The position numbers and the translations under genes were made by a program. From Actinokineospora spheciospongiae (GTDB lineage: Bacteria > Actinomycetota > Actinomycetes > Mycobacteriales > Pseudonocardiaceae): a stretch of DNA of 52,833 nt. The stretch covers positions 1 to 52,833 of the forward strand of contig NZ_AYXG01000028.1 of NCBI RefSeq assembly GCF_000564855.1, in the 5' to 3' direction. The notes below the pieces were generated by a model. That model did no database searches and was not told where the DNA came from. It saw nothing but the letters and a program-made list of their open reading frames with translations. Within the stretch, counting starts at the first letter, position 1, and every line of letters begins with the position of its first letter. This document shows, piece after piece, positions 24,875 to 33,363 of the stretch.

Positions 24875-25408
24875 TCACCTCCCCCGGTTGCGCAGGATCA
24901 GCGCGATCACCGCGGCCAGCGCGGCGGCGAGGACCGCGAACGGCACCGGGTTGCGCTTGGCGGTGACGACGACCTGGTCGGCCTTGGCCTTGGCGGTCAG
25001 CGCCTGCCCGGCCAACAGGTCCTTGGTCTGCGCGGTGGGGTCCTGGCCCTCGTCGGCGAGCGTGCCCGCCGTGGCCTGGGTGCCCGTGCCGCGGACCTTC
25101 GCAGCGGCGGCCTCCTTGGCCTCCACCGCCGCGTCCTTGGCGTCGGCGGCCTTCTCCGCGACTTTCTCCTTGGCCTCGGCGGCCTTGGCGACCACGGTGT
25201 CCTTGGCGTGGCCGACCTTCTCCTTGGCCTCCTGCGCCTTGGCCGCGACGGTCGCCTTGACCTCCGCCTTGACCTCCTCGGCCTTCTCACCCACCCGGCG
25301 CTTCACGTCCGTCTTGGCGACCAGGGCGTCCACCGTCTCGGCGAGTTCCTCCCTGGCCTGCTCGATGTCGGCGGCGAGGGCCTTCTTGTCGTCGGGGTCC
25401 ACGCTCAT
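24875..25408 (-). CDS. DUF3618 protein with long Ala/Lys/Glu helix
   Basis: This 177-residue protein has the DUF3618 motif near the start (ALAADIEQAREELAETVDAL, then KTDVKRRVGEKAEEV). A long Ala/Lys/Glu-rich helix follows (about 40-115), resembling LEA-like stress proteins (AEAKEKVAEKAADAKDAAV). A linker and one C-terminal membrane helix (PFAVLAAALAAVIALIL) with a basic end complete it. It is probably membrane-anchored with a cytoplasmic coiled coil. Its start overlaps the holin-like gene by four bases. Confidence 0.9.
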   Translation of the reverse strand: MSVDPDDKKALAADIEQAREELAETVDALVAKTDVKRRVGEKAEEVKAEVKATVAAKAQEAKEKVGHAKDTVVAKAAEAKEKVAEKAADAKDAAVEAKEAAAAKVRGTGTQATAGTLADEGQDPTAQTKDLLAGQALTAKAKADQVVVTAKRNPVPFAVLAAALAAVIALILRNRGR

Positions 25409-25818
25409 CGGTGGGCACTCTCCTTCACGGCTTCGACGTCGCGGCGGGTGCTGTCGATGGCCTGCTCCGGGATCGGCGGCGTGGCGTGCTTGACCTTCTT
25501 CACCGCGACCATCCCGAGCACGGCGGCGACCGCGAACAGCACGCCCGCCACGATGAGCGCGGCGGCCCAGGTGGGCAGGACCAGTGCGAGCGCGGCGATG
25601 GCCGTGATCATCAGGGCGGCCACCCCGAACCAGGCGAGCACCCCGGCGGAGCCGCCGAGCGCGGCGCCGACCCCGGCCTGCTTGCCCTTGTCCTTGAGTT
25701 CGACCTTGGCCAGTGACAGTTCATCGCGCACGAGCCGGGACACCTGTTCGCTGAGTCTGCTGACCAGCTCCCCGGTGGACAGCTCGCGCGCGTCCAATGT
25801 GCGGTTCGGCTCGTTCAT
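25405..25818 (-). CDS. actinobacterial holin-X family membrane protein
   Basis: This 137-residue protein has an N-terminal amphipathic segment (STGELVSRLSEQVSRLVRDELSLAKVEL) and two membrane helices (about 50-80 and 83-108), the holin-X (phage holin superfamily III) layout. Despite the name there is no phage context. It heads a stress-type operon with DUF3618 and DUF4235. A sigma-B-like -10 (GGGTAC) ends ten bases before its ATG. Confidence 0.9.
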   Translation of the reverse strand: MNEPNRTLDARELSTGELVSRLSEQVSRLVRDELSLAKVELKDKGKQAGVGAALGGSAGVLAWFGVAALMITAIAALALVLPTWAAALIVAGVLFAVAAVLGMVAVKKVKHATPPIPEQAIDSTRRDVEAVKESAHR

Positions 25819-25828
25819 GCCCCTGGCG

Positions 25829-25852
25829 TACCCCGGATCGGCGTTTTCATAC
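25829..25852 (-). promoter_or_regulatory. sigma-B/F-like leaderless promoter of the holin-X operon
   Basis: On the minus strand GTATG (25852-25848), 14-base spacer and GGGTA (25833-25829) end ten bases before the start codon. The -35 is one base off the consensus. Confidence 0.5.
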
Positions 25853-25867
25853 CACCGGGCGGGTTCG

Positions 25868-25891
25868 GTGTGAACCCCGGTGCGCGGGGTA
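25868..25891 (+). promoter_or_regulatory. sigma-B/F-like leaderless promoter of the DUF6480 gene
   Basis: GTGTG (25868-25872), 14-base spacer and GGGTA (25887-25891) lie ten bases before the ATG. It is back to back with the holin-X promoter. Confidence 0.5.
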
Positions 25892-25901
25892 ATCCGGTCG
25901 C

Positions 25902-26135
25902 ATGACCGCCACTCCTCCCGACCCCGACCCCGACCGCACCCCCGGCGTCTCCGCGGACCTCCAGCCCGGCGAGACCCCGCCCGATTCGGGCAGCACCACC
26001 GAGGGCCTGTCCGAGCCGCAGCGCTACCCCAGCCGGACCGTCCCGATCGTGACCCTGGTGTTCGTGGCGGTGGCGGTGCTGTGCGTCATCGGCTTCACCA
26101 TCGTGTCACTGCTGGGCATCGTCAAGATCTTCTGA
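25902..26135 (+). CDS. DUF6480-like single-span membrane protein (77 aa)
   Basis: A disordered Asp/Pro/Thr-rich N-terminal half (DPDPDRTPGVSADLQPGETPPDSG) is followed by one membrane helix (about 49-72: VPIVTLVFVAVAVLCVIGFTI). The pattern matches small actinobacterial DUF6480 proteins of unknown role. It diverges from the holin-X operon, and both show sigma-B-like promoters. Confidence 0.82.
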   Translation: MTATPPDPDPDRTPGVSADLQPGETPPDSGSTTEGLSEPQRYPSRTVPIVTLVFVAVAVLCVIGFTIVSLLGIVKIF

Positions 26136-26499
26136 GTTCCGCGGGGGTTCACCCGCCGGTCGCACTGCGCCATCCGGGTCCGCACTCCCCCGCCACGGGG
26201 ACACCGGCCCGGGAAACTCACTTTCCGTGAACAGCGGAGCGCCGCCGACCGGACCCGGGGTGGGGGTCGGTCCGGTCGGCGGCTCAGGTCGCCCCACCGA
26301 CCGGAGGGGACGCGCTTCCCCTGGAGTTGGGGGGAACTCCGTACGGGGTGGGTCCGCGCTGCCCGGTCGGGGGGCGACATCCATCTCAACGCTCGACCCC
26401 CCTCCCGCGTTCCCGATCGGCCGTGGTCCTGCTCACTCTCCGCGACAACGGACAAAGGCCGCTCTGCCCGCCTCCCCGGCAGGCGGTACCGTCGCCCCC
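26136..26499. other. intergenic region with an inverted repeat
   Basis: The 364-bp gap holds a 13-bp perfect inverted repeat (26241-26253 with 26271-26283, 17-base loop) that may end transcription of the DUF6480 gene. No coding frame here looks real. Confidence 0.4.
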
Positions 26500-27231
26500 A
26501 TGATCGGACTGCCCGACGGGGTCACCGCCTGCCTCTTCGACCTCGACGGGGTGCTGACCAGCACCGCCGCCCTGCACCAGGAGGCGTGGCGCACGACGTT
26601 CGACGCGTTCCTGGCCACCCGCGCCGACGGCGACCGCTCGCCGTTCACCCCCCGCGACTACGCCGCCCACGTCGACGGCAGGCCCCGCGCCGACGGGGTG
26701 CGCACCTTCCTGGAGTCGCGCGGCATTCACCTGGACGAGGGAACCCCGGACGACCCGCCGGACGCCGACACCGTCAACGGCGTCGGCAACCGCAAGAACG
26801 CCGACCTGATGCGGATCATCGACGAGCGCGGCGTGCAGCCCTACCCCGCGTCCGTGCGCTACCTGCAGGCCGCGCGCGACGCCGGGCTCAAGATCGCCGT
26901 GGTGACCTCCTCGGCGAACGGCGAGCACGTGCTCGACGTGGCGGGCCTGACCCCGTTCGTGCTGGCCCGGGTGGACGGGATCACCATCGCCGAGGAGAAC
27001 CTGCGCGGCAAGCCCGCCCCGGACTCCTTCCTGGAGGGCGCCAAGCGGCTCGGGGTCACCCCCGCGCAGGCGGCGGTGTTCGAGGACGCCCTCTCCGGCG
27101 TGCGGGCGGGCCGGGCCGGGGAGTTCGCCTACGTGGTCGGGGTCAACCGCGCCGACCAGGCCGACGAGCTGCGCGCCGAGGGCGCCGACGTCGTCGTCGA
27201 CGAGCTCGACGAGCTGCTGGAGGGCAAGTGA
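26500..27231 (+). CDS. beta-phosphoglucomutase-like HAD hydrolase
   Basis: This 243-residue HAD-superfamily protein has motif I FDLDGVLTSTAALH (nucleophile Asp14, acid/base Asp16), motif II Ser in VVTSSANG, Lys in GKPAPDSF and motif IV VFEDALSGVRAG. The cap sequence and its pairing with a GH65 gene indicate beta-phosphoglucomutase, converting beta-glucose 1-phosphate to glucose 6-phosphate. It overlaps the GH65 gene by GTGA. The pair matches the Rv3400-Rv3401 arrangement of mycobacteria. Confidence 0.92.
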   Translation: MIGLPDGVTACLFDLDGVLTSTAALHQEAWRTTFDAFLATRADGDRSPFTPRDYAAHVDGRPRADGVRTFLESRGIHLDEGTPDDPPDADTVNGVGNRKNADLMRIIDERGVQPYPASVRYLQAARDAGLKIAVVTSSANGEHVLDVAGLTPFVLARVDGITIAEENLRGKPAPDSFLEGAKRLGVTPAQAAVFEDALSGVRAGRAGEFAYVVGVNRADQADELRAEGADVVVDELDELLEGK

Positions 27232-29582
27232 GCGGCTTCGTCGTCGAGCCGTGGCGGCTGCGCTGGGAGACCATCGACGTCGACCAGCTGCACCGCACCG
27301 AGTCGGCCTTCGCGCTGGCCAACGGCCACCTGGGGATGCGCGGCTCGCTGGACGAGGGCGAACCGGTCGGGCTGCCGGGCACCTACCTCAACGGGTTCTA
27401 CGAGGAGCACTCGCTGCCCTACGCCGAGGCGGGCTACGGCTACCCCGAGGCCGGGCAGACGGTCGTGAACGTGACCGACGGCAAGATCATGCGGCTGCTG
27501 GTCGAGGACGAGCCGCTGGACATGCGCTACGGCAAGGCGCACACCCACCACCGCACCCTGGACTTCCGCACCGGCGTGCTCACCAGGGAGACCGAGTGGG
27601 AGTCGCCGACCGGGCGGCGGGTGCTGGTGAAGACCCGGCGGCTGGTGTCGTTCACCCAGCGGGCGGTGGCGGCGATCCGCTACGAGGTGACCCCGCTGGA
27701 GGACACCACGCAGTTGGTGGTCCAGTCGGACCTGCTGGCCAACGAGCCGATCGTGTCCGAGTCGCGCGACCCCCGGGTGGCGCTGGCGCTGAAGTCGCCG
27801 CTGGCCGGGGAGTTCCACTGGTCGGAGGGGTACCGCGCGGTGCTGGTGCACCGCACCAAGGAGTCCGGGCTGCGGATGGCCGCGGCGATGGACCACGAGA
27901 TCGACGCCAACGACGGCCTGCGCACCGAGATCAGTTGCGAGGACGACCTGGCCCGGCTGACCATCGCCGCCGACATCGCGGCCGGTGAGACGCTGTCGGT
28001 GACGAAGTACCTGGCCTACGGCTGGTCCGCGCAGCGCTCGGCCCCCGCGCTGCGCGCGCAGGCGGAGGCGGCGCTCGCGGGCGCGCGGCAGACCGGCTGG
28101 GAGGGGCTGCTGGCCGAGCAGGAGGCGTTCCTCGACGACTTCTGGGAGGCCGCCGACGTCGAGATCGACGGCGACCCGGCCCTGCAACAGGCCCTGCGGC
28201 TGGCGCTGTTCCACATCGCGCAGGCGGGGGCGCGCGGGGAGAGCCGGGCCATCCCGGGCAAGGGCCTCACCGGCCCCGGCTACGACGGGCACGCGTTCTG
28301 GGACACCGAGACCTTCGTCCTCCCGGTCCTGACCTACACCATGCCCGACGCCGCCCGCGACGCGCTGCGCTGGCGGCACAGCACCCTCGAGGCCGCCAGG
28401 GACCGCGCCGAGGTGCTGGGCAAGAGCGGCGCGGCGTTCCCGTGGCGGTCGATCAACGGCGCGGAGTGCTCGGCGTACTGGCCCGCCGGGACCGCCGCCT
28501 TCCACGTCTCCGCCGACATCGCCGACGCCACCGCCCGCTACCTGGCCGCCACCGGCGACGAGGACTTCGACCGGGAGTACGCCACGGAGCTGCTGGTGGA
28601 GACGGCCCGCCTGTGGGCGTCGCTGGGCCACCACGACCCGCACGACGGCTTCCGCATCGACGGGGTCACCGGCCCGGACGAGTACACCGCGGTGGTGGAC
28701 AACAACGTCTACACCAACCTGATGGCGCAGAAGAACCTGCGCGAGGCGCTGGCCGCGTGCGAGCGCAACCCCGGGGTCGCCGAGGCCCTGGGGGTCACCG
28801 ACGCGGAGAAGTCGGTCTGGGCCGACGCCGCCGAGCGGATGCACGTGCCCTACGACGAACTGCTGGGCGTGCACCCGCAGGCGGAGGCGTTCACCCAGCA
28901 CGAGGAGTGGGACTTCGAGAACACCCCGGAGGACGGCTACCCGCTGCTGCTGAACTACCCGTACTTCGAGCTGTACCGCAAGCAGGTCGTCAAGCAGGCC
29001 GACCTGGTCCTGGCCCTGCACCTGCGCGGCGACGCCTTCACCCCCGAGGAGAAGGCCCGCGACTTCGCCTACTACGAGGCCCGCACCGTCCGCGACTCGT
29101 CGCTCTCGGCGGGCACCCAGGCGGTCATGGCCGCCGAGTGCGGGCACCTGGACCTCGCCTACGACTACCTCGCCGAAGCCGCCCTGACCGACCTCGACGA
29201 CCTGCACGGCAACGTCAAGAACGGCCTGCACATGGCCTCCCTGGCGGGCGCCTGGCAGGCGGTCGTCGCGGGCCTGGGCGGCATGCGCGACCACGGCGGC
29301 GAACTGACCTTCGCCCCCCGCCTCCCGCGCGGGCTGTCCCGGGTGTCCTTCCGCATGTCCTTCCGGGGCACCCGCCTGCGCGTCGAGGTCACCCACGACA
29401 ACGCCACCTACCACCTGGTCTCCGGCGATCCGATCACCACCACCCACCACGGCGAACCGGTCGAGATCGGTCCCTCCCCCGTCACCCTGGGCATCCCACC
29501 CGCCCCGGACAACCCCACCCCGCAGCAGCCCCACGGCCGCGAGCCCCGCCGAGGCGCCCGCCGCGCAGGTGAATCCTCGTAG
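27228..29582 (+). CDS. GH65 disaccharide phosphorylase
   Basis: This 784-residue glycoside hydrolase family 65 protein cleaves an alpha-glucobiose (maltose, trehalose or kojibiose) with phosphate, giving beta-glucose 1-phosphate and glucose. The N-terminal beta-sandwich (about 1-270) begins WRLRWETIDVDQLHRTESAFALANGHLGMRG. The (alpha/alpha)6 barrel carries the general acid Glu485 in VTGPDEYTAVVDNNVYTN and KQADLVLALHL for phosphate binding. Substrate choice cannot be read reliably. Coupling to the beta-phosphoglucomutase gene shows how its product enters glycolysis. The Pro/Arg-rich end after about 755 looks like a non-conserved tail. Confidence 0.94.
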   Translation: MSGFVVEPWRLRWETIDVDQLHRTESAFALANGHLGMRGSLDEGEPVGLPGTYLNGFYEEHSLPYAEAGYGYPEAGQTVVNVTDGKIMRLLVEDEPLDMRYGKAHTHHRTLDFRTGVLTRETEWESPTGRRVLVKTRRLVSFTQRAVAAIRYEVTPLEDTTQLVVQSDLLANEPIVSESRDPRVALALKSPLAGEFHWSEGYRAVLVHRTKESGLRMAAAMDHEIDANDGLRTEISCEDDLARLTIAADIAAGETLSVTKYLAYGWSAQRSAPALRAQAEAALAGARQTGWEGLLAEQEAFLDDFWEAADVEIDGDPALQQALRLALFHIAQAGARGESRAIPGKGLTGPGYDGHAFWDTETFVLPVLTYTMPDAARDALRWRHSTLEAARDRAEVLGKSGAAFPWRSINGAECSAYWPAGTAAFHVSADIADATARYLAATGDEDFDREYATELLVETARLWASLGHHDPHDGFRIDGVTGPDEYTAVVDNNVYTNLMAQKNLREALAACERNPGVAEALGVTDAEKSVWADAAERMHVPYDELLGVHPQAEAFTQHEEWDFENTPEDGYPLLLNYPYFELYRKQVVKQADLVLALHLRGDAFTPEEKARDFAYYEARTVRDSSLSAGTQAVMAAECGHLDLAYDYLAEAALTDLDDLHGNVKNGLHMASLAGAWQAVVAGLGGMRDHGGELTFAPRLPRGLSRVSFRMSFRGTRLRVEVTHDNATYHLVSGDPITTTHHGEPVEIGPSPVTLGIPPAPDNPTPQQPHGREPRRGARRAGESS

Positions 29583-29616
29583 CGTTCCCCGTACCGGGGC
29601 GGATCAGGGCAGCCGG

Positions 29617-30603
29617 TCAGGAGGATTTGAGCAGGCGGATCACGGCCCGCTCCAGCGGTTCGCGGATCTCCTCCTCCGGCTTGCCCCGGATGCGGCGCAG
29701 GGTGGCCTCGATCGACCGGCCGGAGTGGAACGCCTCGACCACCCTCGGGTCCACGTAGGACTGCCGGGCCACGGTCGGGGTGTTCCCCAACTGCTCGGCC
29801 ACCGCCCGCATCACCTCCGCGTCCAACCGCCGAGCCGCCGTCTTCGAGGACGGCTGCTCCCGCGCGGCGTACTCGGCCGCGGCCAGGACCGTGGCCGTCC
29901 AGGTGCGCATGTCCTTCACCGTGAACCGCTCCCCCGCGAACCGCTTGAACCGCTCGTTCACCTCCTCGGCCCGGATCACGTGCCCGCCGTGGGCGAAGAG
30001 CCGGTCCCCGTCGGCCTTGCCCCGGCGCAGGGCCCGCACGAGATCGGCCAGTTCGGCGTCGCGGATCACCGCCTCCCGGTCGACCCCGCCCTTGGCCGGG
30101 AAGTGGAAGGCCAGTTCGTCGCGGCGCACCCGCACGTGCGAGCGCAGCAGGGTCGCCACCCCGCGCGAGTCCTCGGCGTACTCCTCCCCGCCCACCCGGA
30201 ACACCCCGCGGTCGAGGATGCGCAGGGCGCCCGCGATCACCCGTTCGCGGCTCAGGCCCGGCTGGACCAGGTCGTCGTGGATGCGGGTGCGGATCTTCGG
30301 CAGCCTGCGGGCCAGGGCCAGGACGCGCTCGTGCTTCTGCTCGTCGCGCTGCGAGCGCCACCGCTCGTGGTAGAGGTACTGGCGCCTGCCCGCGTCGTCG
30401 GTGCCCACGGCCTGGATGTGGCCGTTGGGGTGCGGGCAGATCCACACGTCCTGCCAGGCGGGCGGGATGACGAGTTCGCGGACGCGGTCGAGGACGGCGG
30501 GGTCGTCCACCCGGTCGCCGGACTCGTCGACGTAGGCGAAGCCCCGGCCGCGGCGGACCCGCCGCACGCCGGGACCGTCGCACTTGCTGCGGCGCAGACG
30601 CAC
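29617..30603 (-). CDS. DNA topoisomerase IB
   Basis: This 328-residue type IB topoisomerase (poxvirus/bacterial type) relaxes supercoils through a tyrosyl-DNA intermediate. The N-terminal domain (about 1-85) has RGFAYVDESG and IPPAWQDVWICPHPNGHIQA. The catalytic domain shows the Arg/Lys region RYDE-equivalent LYHERW, the KDMRTWTATVLAA segment and the nucleophile Tyr in VARQSYVDPRVV. I chose GTG 30603 because GGAGG lies five bases upstream; an upstream start at 30657 would run into the preceding gene's stop. It follows the MaoC gene on the same strand. Confidence 0.94.
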   Translation of the reverse strand: MRLRRSKCDGPGVRRVRRGRGFAYVDESGDRVDDPAVLDRVRELVIPPAWQDVWICPHPNGHIQAVGTDDAGRRQYLYHERWRSQRDEQKHERVLALARRLPKIRTRIHDDLVQPGLSRERVIAGALRILDRGVFRVGGEEYAEDSRGVATLLRSHVRVRRDELAFHFPAKGGVDREAVIRDAELADLVRALRRGKADGDRLFAHGGHVIRAEEVNERFKRFAGERFTVKDMRTWTATVLAAAEYAAREQPSSKTAARRLDAEVMRAVAEQLGNTPTVARQSYVDPRVVEAFHSGRSIEATLRRIRGKPEEEIREPLERAVIRLLKSS

Positions 30604-30658
30604 GCGCACCTCCCCGTGTCCGGGTGGGACATTCCCGGGGAGGGCGCGGGCAAACAAC

Positions 30659-31492
30659 TCAGCCGAGGACCGCCAGGCCGTCCTTGATCACGACCGTGTC
30701 GCCGACGGTGGTCTCGAAGATGTGGCCGGTGCCGGTGGCGTGGAAGGCCGTGCTGATGTCCTGGCCGGGCAGGACCGGCTTGGCGAAGCGGACGGCGAGT
30801 CGCCGCAGGCGCGCGGTGTCGCCGTCGGCGAAGGCGGTGAGCGCGGCCCACGAGGTCATGGCCATGGTGCACATGCCGTGGACGATGATGCCGGGCAGGC
30901 CGACGCTCCTGGCCATCTCCGGGTCGAGGTGGATGGGCATGGGGTCGCCCGCGGCGGGGCTGTAGCGGTGGGTCTGGTCGTCGTCGAGGTGGGCGGCGAC
31001 GGTGGCGGTGGGCTCCGCAGCGCGCAGCGACTCGTCGAAGGCGTGGCCGGGGGCGCGCTCCCCCTCGGTGACCCCGCCGTCGACGCCGCGGAAGTAGGAC
31101 GTCATCCACTGCTCGTTGACCGGTTCCCCGTCGGCCGCGCGGGTCTCGGTGTGGACCACGACCGCGGTGCCGCGCTCCCTGGACACCACCCCGATCGGGC
31201 GGGCGCGGCTGGTGAGCACGTCACCGGGGCGGATGGGGCGGTGGAAGGTGAAGTCGTGCTCGCCGTGCACCAGGAACGGCACCAGTTCCAGCGGCGCCAC
31301 GGCGAACGCGGCGGGCCCGAGGGCCCGGAACACGGGCACGATCCCGAACACCGGGGGCGCCACCTCCCCGGCCCGGTGCGCGGGGATCGGGTCGTTGGTG
31401 GCCTCGGCGTAGGCGGCGATCCGCTCGGCGGTGACCTCGAAGGTCTCCGGCTCGGTCCACTCCCCGAGGGCGGCGGTGGTGAAGTCGGGCAT
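30659..31492 (-). CDS. double-hotdog MaoC-family dehydratase
   Basis: This 277-residue protein has an N-terminal inactive-type hotdog (about 5-135, MaoC_dehydrat_N, with YAEATNDPIPAH) and a C-terminal MaoC hotdog (about 150-277). The hydratase motif is RYSPAAGDPMPIHLDPEMA, giving the catalytic Asp and His, then GLPGIIVHGMCTMAM. Members hydrate or dehydrate acyl-thioesters in fatty acid, mycolate or polyketide metabolism. Which pathway is served is not clear; no acyl-CoA genes are adjacent. Confidence 0.92.
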   Translation of the reverse strand: MPDFTTAALGEWTEPETFEVTAERIAAYAEATNDPIPAHRAGEVAPPVFGIVPVFRALGPAAFAVAPLELVPFLVHGEHDFTFHRPIRPGDVLTSRARPIGVVSRERGTAVVVHTETRAADGEPVNEQWMTSYFRGVDGGVTEGERAPGHAFDESLRAAEPTATVAAHLDDDQTHRYSPAAGDPMPIHLDPEMARSVGLPGIIVHGMCTMAMTSWAALTAFADGDTARLRRLAVRFAKPVLPGQDISTAFHATGTGHIFETTVGDTVVIKDGLAVLG

Positions 31493-31614
31493 CGTGCTCC
31501 CTTTCCCGGCCGGTCGGCGCTGACCGCGCCACCGTGGCACAGGCCCCGAGGGCGCGTCACGCCCCGGGCGGGAACTTGTCGCCGGGTGCCAGGGGAGACG
31601 GTGCCCGGTGAGCA

Positions 31615-32505
31615 TCACCGCGACGGGCGCAGCCACCCCGGGTCGAGGTCCCGGGGTTCCGGGGCGCCGAGGTCGCCGGGCTCGTAGCCCTCCGGGTAGC
31701 CGGGGTAGGTGCGGTTCTTCGCGTCGTTGGCCAGGCGCGACACCCGGCGCGGGGGCAGCAGCCGGACCACCGCCGAGCGGGCGCGCAGGGCGCCGTGCTC
31801 CAGCCTGGTCAGCCACGCCGGGGCGGCGGGGAAGCCGAACGCGGCGCGCATCTGCGGGGTGATCAGGCCGTGGACGGCCAGGCGCACCAGGGGTGCGAAC
31901 GGGCGCGGGTACCAGGAGCACAGCAGCTCCCTGGTGTGCACGCCCACGCGGTGGTTGGTGTCGCTGTAGACGAAGTGCGTGCGCTCGTAGTCCGCCTTGA
32001 AGGCGCGGAACTCGTCGTAGTCCTCGGGGATGTCGGTGATGCCCATGCGGGTGCCGACGGCGCGGTAGAAGTGGAAGGCCGCCAGCCGCTCGTGGTCCGA
32101 CAGCGGGCGCCAGCCGTACGCGGTGATCCAGTCGATCGGGTCGTAGATGAAGGTGGTCAGCACGTAGAGCATGTCGGCGTTGTCGATGCGGTAGCGCGCG
32201 TGCATCCGGTTGACCACCCGCAGCGACGCCCGCCCGCGCGGGGAGTCGTAGCCGTGCTCGGCCAGCTCCGCCATCAGCAGGGCGGTGTCGTCGTAGCGGC
32301 GCTGGGGGCGGCGGGCGAACTCGCCGGTGGCGTCGAGCAGCGCCGAGATGCTGGGCACGCAGTAGGTGCGGAACAGGGCGAACTCCAGCGACCGCTGGTA
32401 GTCCCAGGGAAATTCCAGCCCCGAGGAGATGCGGTAGATCTCGTGGTGGTCGACGACCGGGTCCAGCGACTCGATCCGCCGCAGGTTCGCATACCGACCA
32501 CGCAT
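31615..32505 (-). CDS. MpaB/Lcp-like (DUF2236) oxygenase
   Basis: This 296-residue, mostly helical protein is of the DUF2236/oxygenase MpaB family, related to latex-clearing protein and likely binding heme. Typical stretches are IYRISSGLEFPWDYQRSLEFALFRTY at the front, RMHARYRIDNADMLYVLTTFIYDPIDW in the middle, and THFVYSDTNHRVGVHTRELLCSWYP. There is no signal peptide. GAGGAGG lies six bases before the ATG. The substrate is unknown. Confidence 0.88.
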   Translation of the reverse strand: MRGRYANLRRIESLDPVVDHHEIYRISSGLEFPWDYQRSLEFALFRTYCVPSISALLDATGEFARRPQRRYDDTALLMAELAEHGYDSPRGRASLRVVNRMHARYRIDNADMLYVLTTFIYDPIDWITAYGWRPLSDHERLAAFHFYRAVGTRMGITDIPEDYDEFRAFKADYERTHFVYSDTNHRVGVHTRELLCSWYPRPFAPLVRLAVHGLITPQMRAAFGFPAAPAWLTRLEHGALRARSAVVRLLPPRRVSRLANDAKNRTYPGYPEGYEPGDLGAPEPRDLDPGWLRPSR

Positions 32506-32517
32506 CCGGCGCCTCCT

Positions 32518-33231
32518 CTACCCGCGGGCGTCCTCGCCCGTACCGCGAGTATGCCCCATACCGCCAGTACGCACCATCCCCAGGGCGAGCACCGCCAGCC
32601 CGGCGACGGCGGCGAAGGCGACCATGCGCTCCACCAGCCCCAGCGGCACGAACCGCCACCACGGCGGCCCGCCGAGGGCCATGTTCACCGCCCCGACGAC
32701 GATGGTGCCGAACCACAGCAGCGACACGACCGCGCAGCCGCGCGCCGCCCACCGCCAGCCGGGCCGGTCGGGGAAGACCCGCCGCACCGCGACCAGGACG
32801 GCGACCGGCAGCGAGACGAACGCGGCGACGCTGGCGTAGCGGTGGATGGTGCCGCCGATGCTCGGCCCCACCGCCCAATTCGTCTTGGTGAACGCCACGA
32901 TCACCAGCAGGCTCACCGTCCACACCGCACCGAACAGCAGCGCCACCGTGGGCGCCCGGCGCCGCACGGCGGTGGCGAACACCAGCGCGGAGCCGGCCGC
33001 GATGAGCACCAGCGAGCCGTCGAAGGCCCACTTGGCCTCGCCGAGGGCGTACTCGCTCAGCGTGCGGCGCACCGGGTCGAGCGCGTTCGTCGGCGGCACG
33101 ACGTGCAGCACCAGCAGCGTGACGACCCCGGCGACGATGGCCAGCAGCCCGGCCAGGGGCGCCAGGGCCGCGACCCGCTCCCTCGTCGTCCCGGTGGCCA
33201 CCTCGGCCGGGTCGTGGTCGACCACCGTCAT
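32518..33231 (-). CDS. DUF998 membrane protein
   Basis: This 237-residue protein has six predicted membrane helices with the DUF998 layout. RRTLSEYALGEAKW follows helix 1, which is the conserved family feature. The last helix is followed by a short Gly/Thr/Arg tail. The family function is unknown. It ends 12 bp before the MpaB-like gene, so the two are likely co-transcribed. Confidence 0.88.
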   Translation of the reverse strand: MTVVDHDPAEVATGTTRERVAALAPLAGLLAIVAGVVTLLVLHVVPPTNALDPVRRTLSEYALGEAKWAFDGSLVLIAAGSALVFATAVRRRAPTVALLFGAVWTVSLLVIVAFTKTNWAVGPSIGGTIHRYASVAAFVSLPVAVLVAVRRVFPDRPGWRWAARGCAVVSLLWFGTIVVGAVNMALGGPPWWRFVPLGLVERMVAFAAVAGLAVLALGMVRTGGMGHTRGTGEDARG

Positions 33232-33298
33232 GGGCGCTCTCCTCTGCGGGTCCGCTTTGTCCGGGTGCGAGGTTAGGCGCGGGACATGATGAAAAGCT

Positions 33299-33336
33299 GA
33301 GAAGCTGACAGCGACGGGCGTCGCTGTCAGCTTCTC
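33299..33336 (-). terminator. hairpin terminator after the CNNM operon
   Basis: Perfect 17-bp arms (33299-33315 with 33320-33336) and a GGGC loop, 28 bp past the stop of the minus-strand CNNM gene. It separates that operon from the DUF998 gene. Confidence 0.75.
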
Positions 33337-33363
33337 GGGCGCTTCCTTTGGCGGGGCCGCGGG

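Noticed and set aside
25405..25818. Holin-like gene as evidence of a prophage
   Set aside because: No integrase, lysin, capsid or attachment site is nearby. Holin-X proteins are common chromosomal stress-operon members in actinobacteria.
30604..30657. Longer topoisomerase IB start at 30657
   Set aside because: It meets the stop of the MaoC gene and adds non-conserved residues. GTG 30603 has GGAGG at proper spacing.
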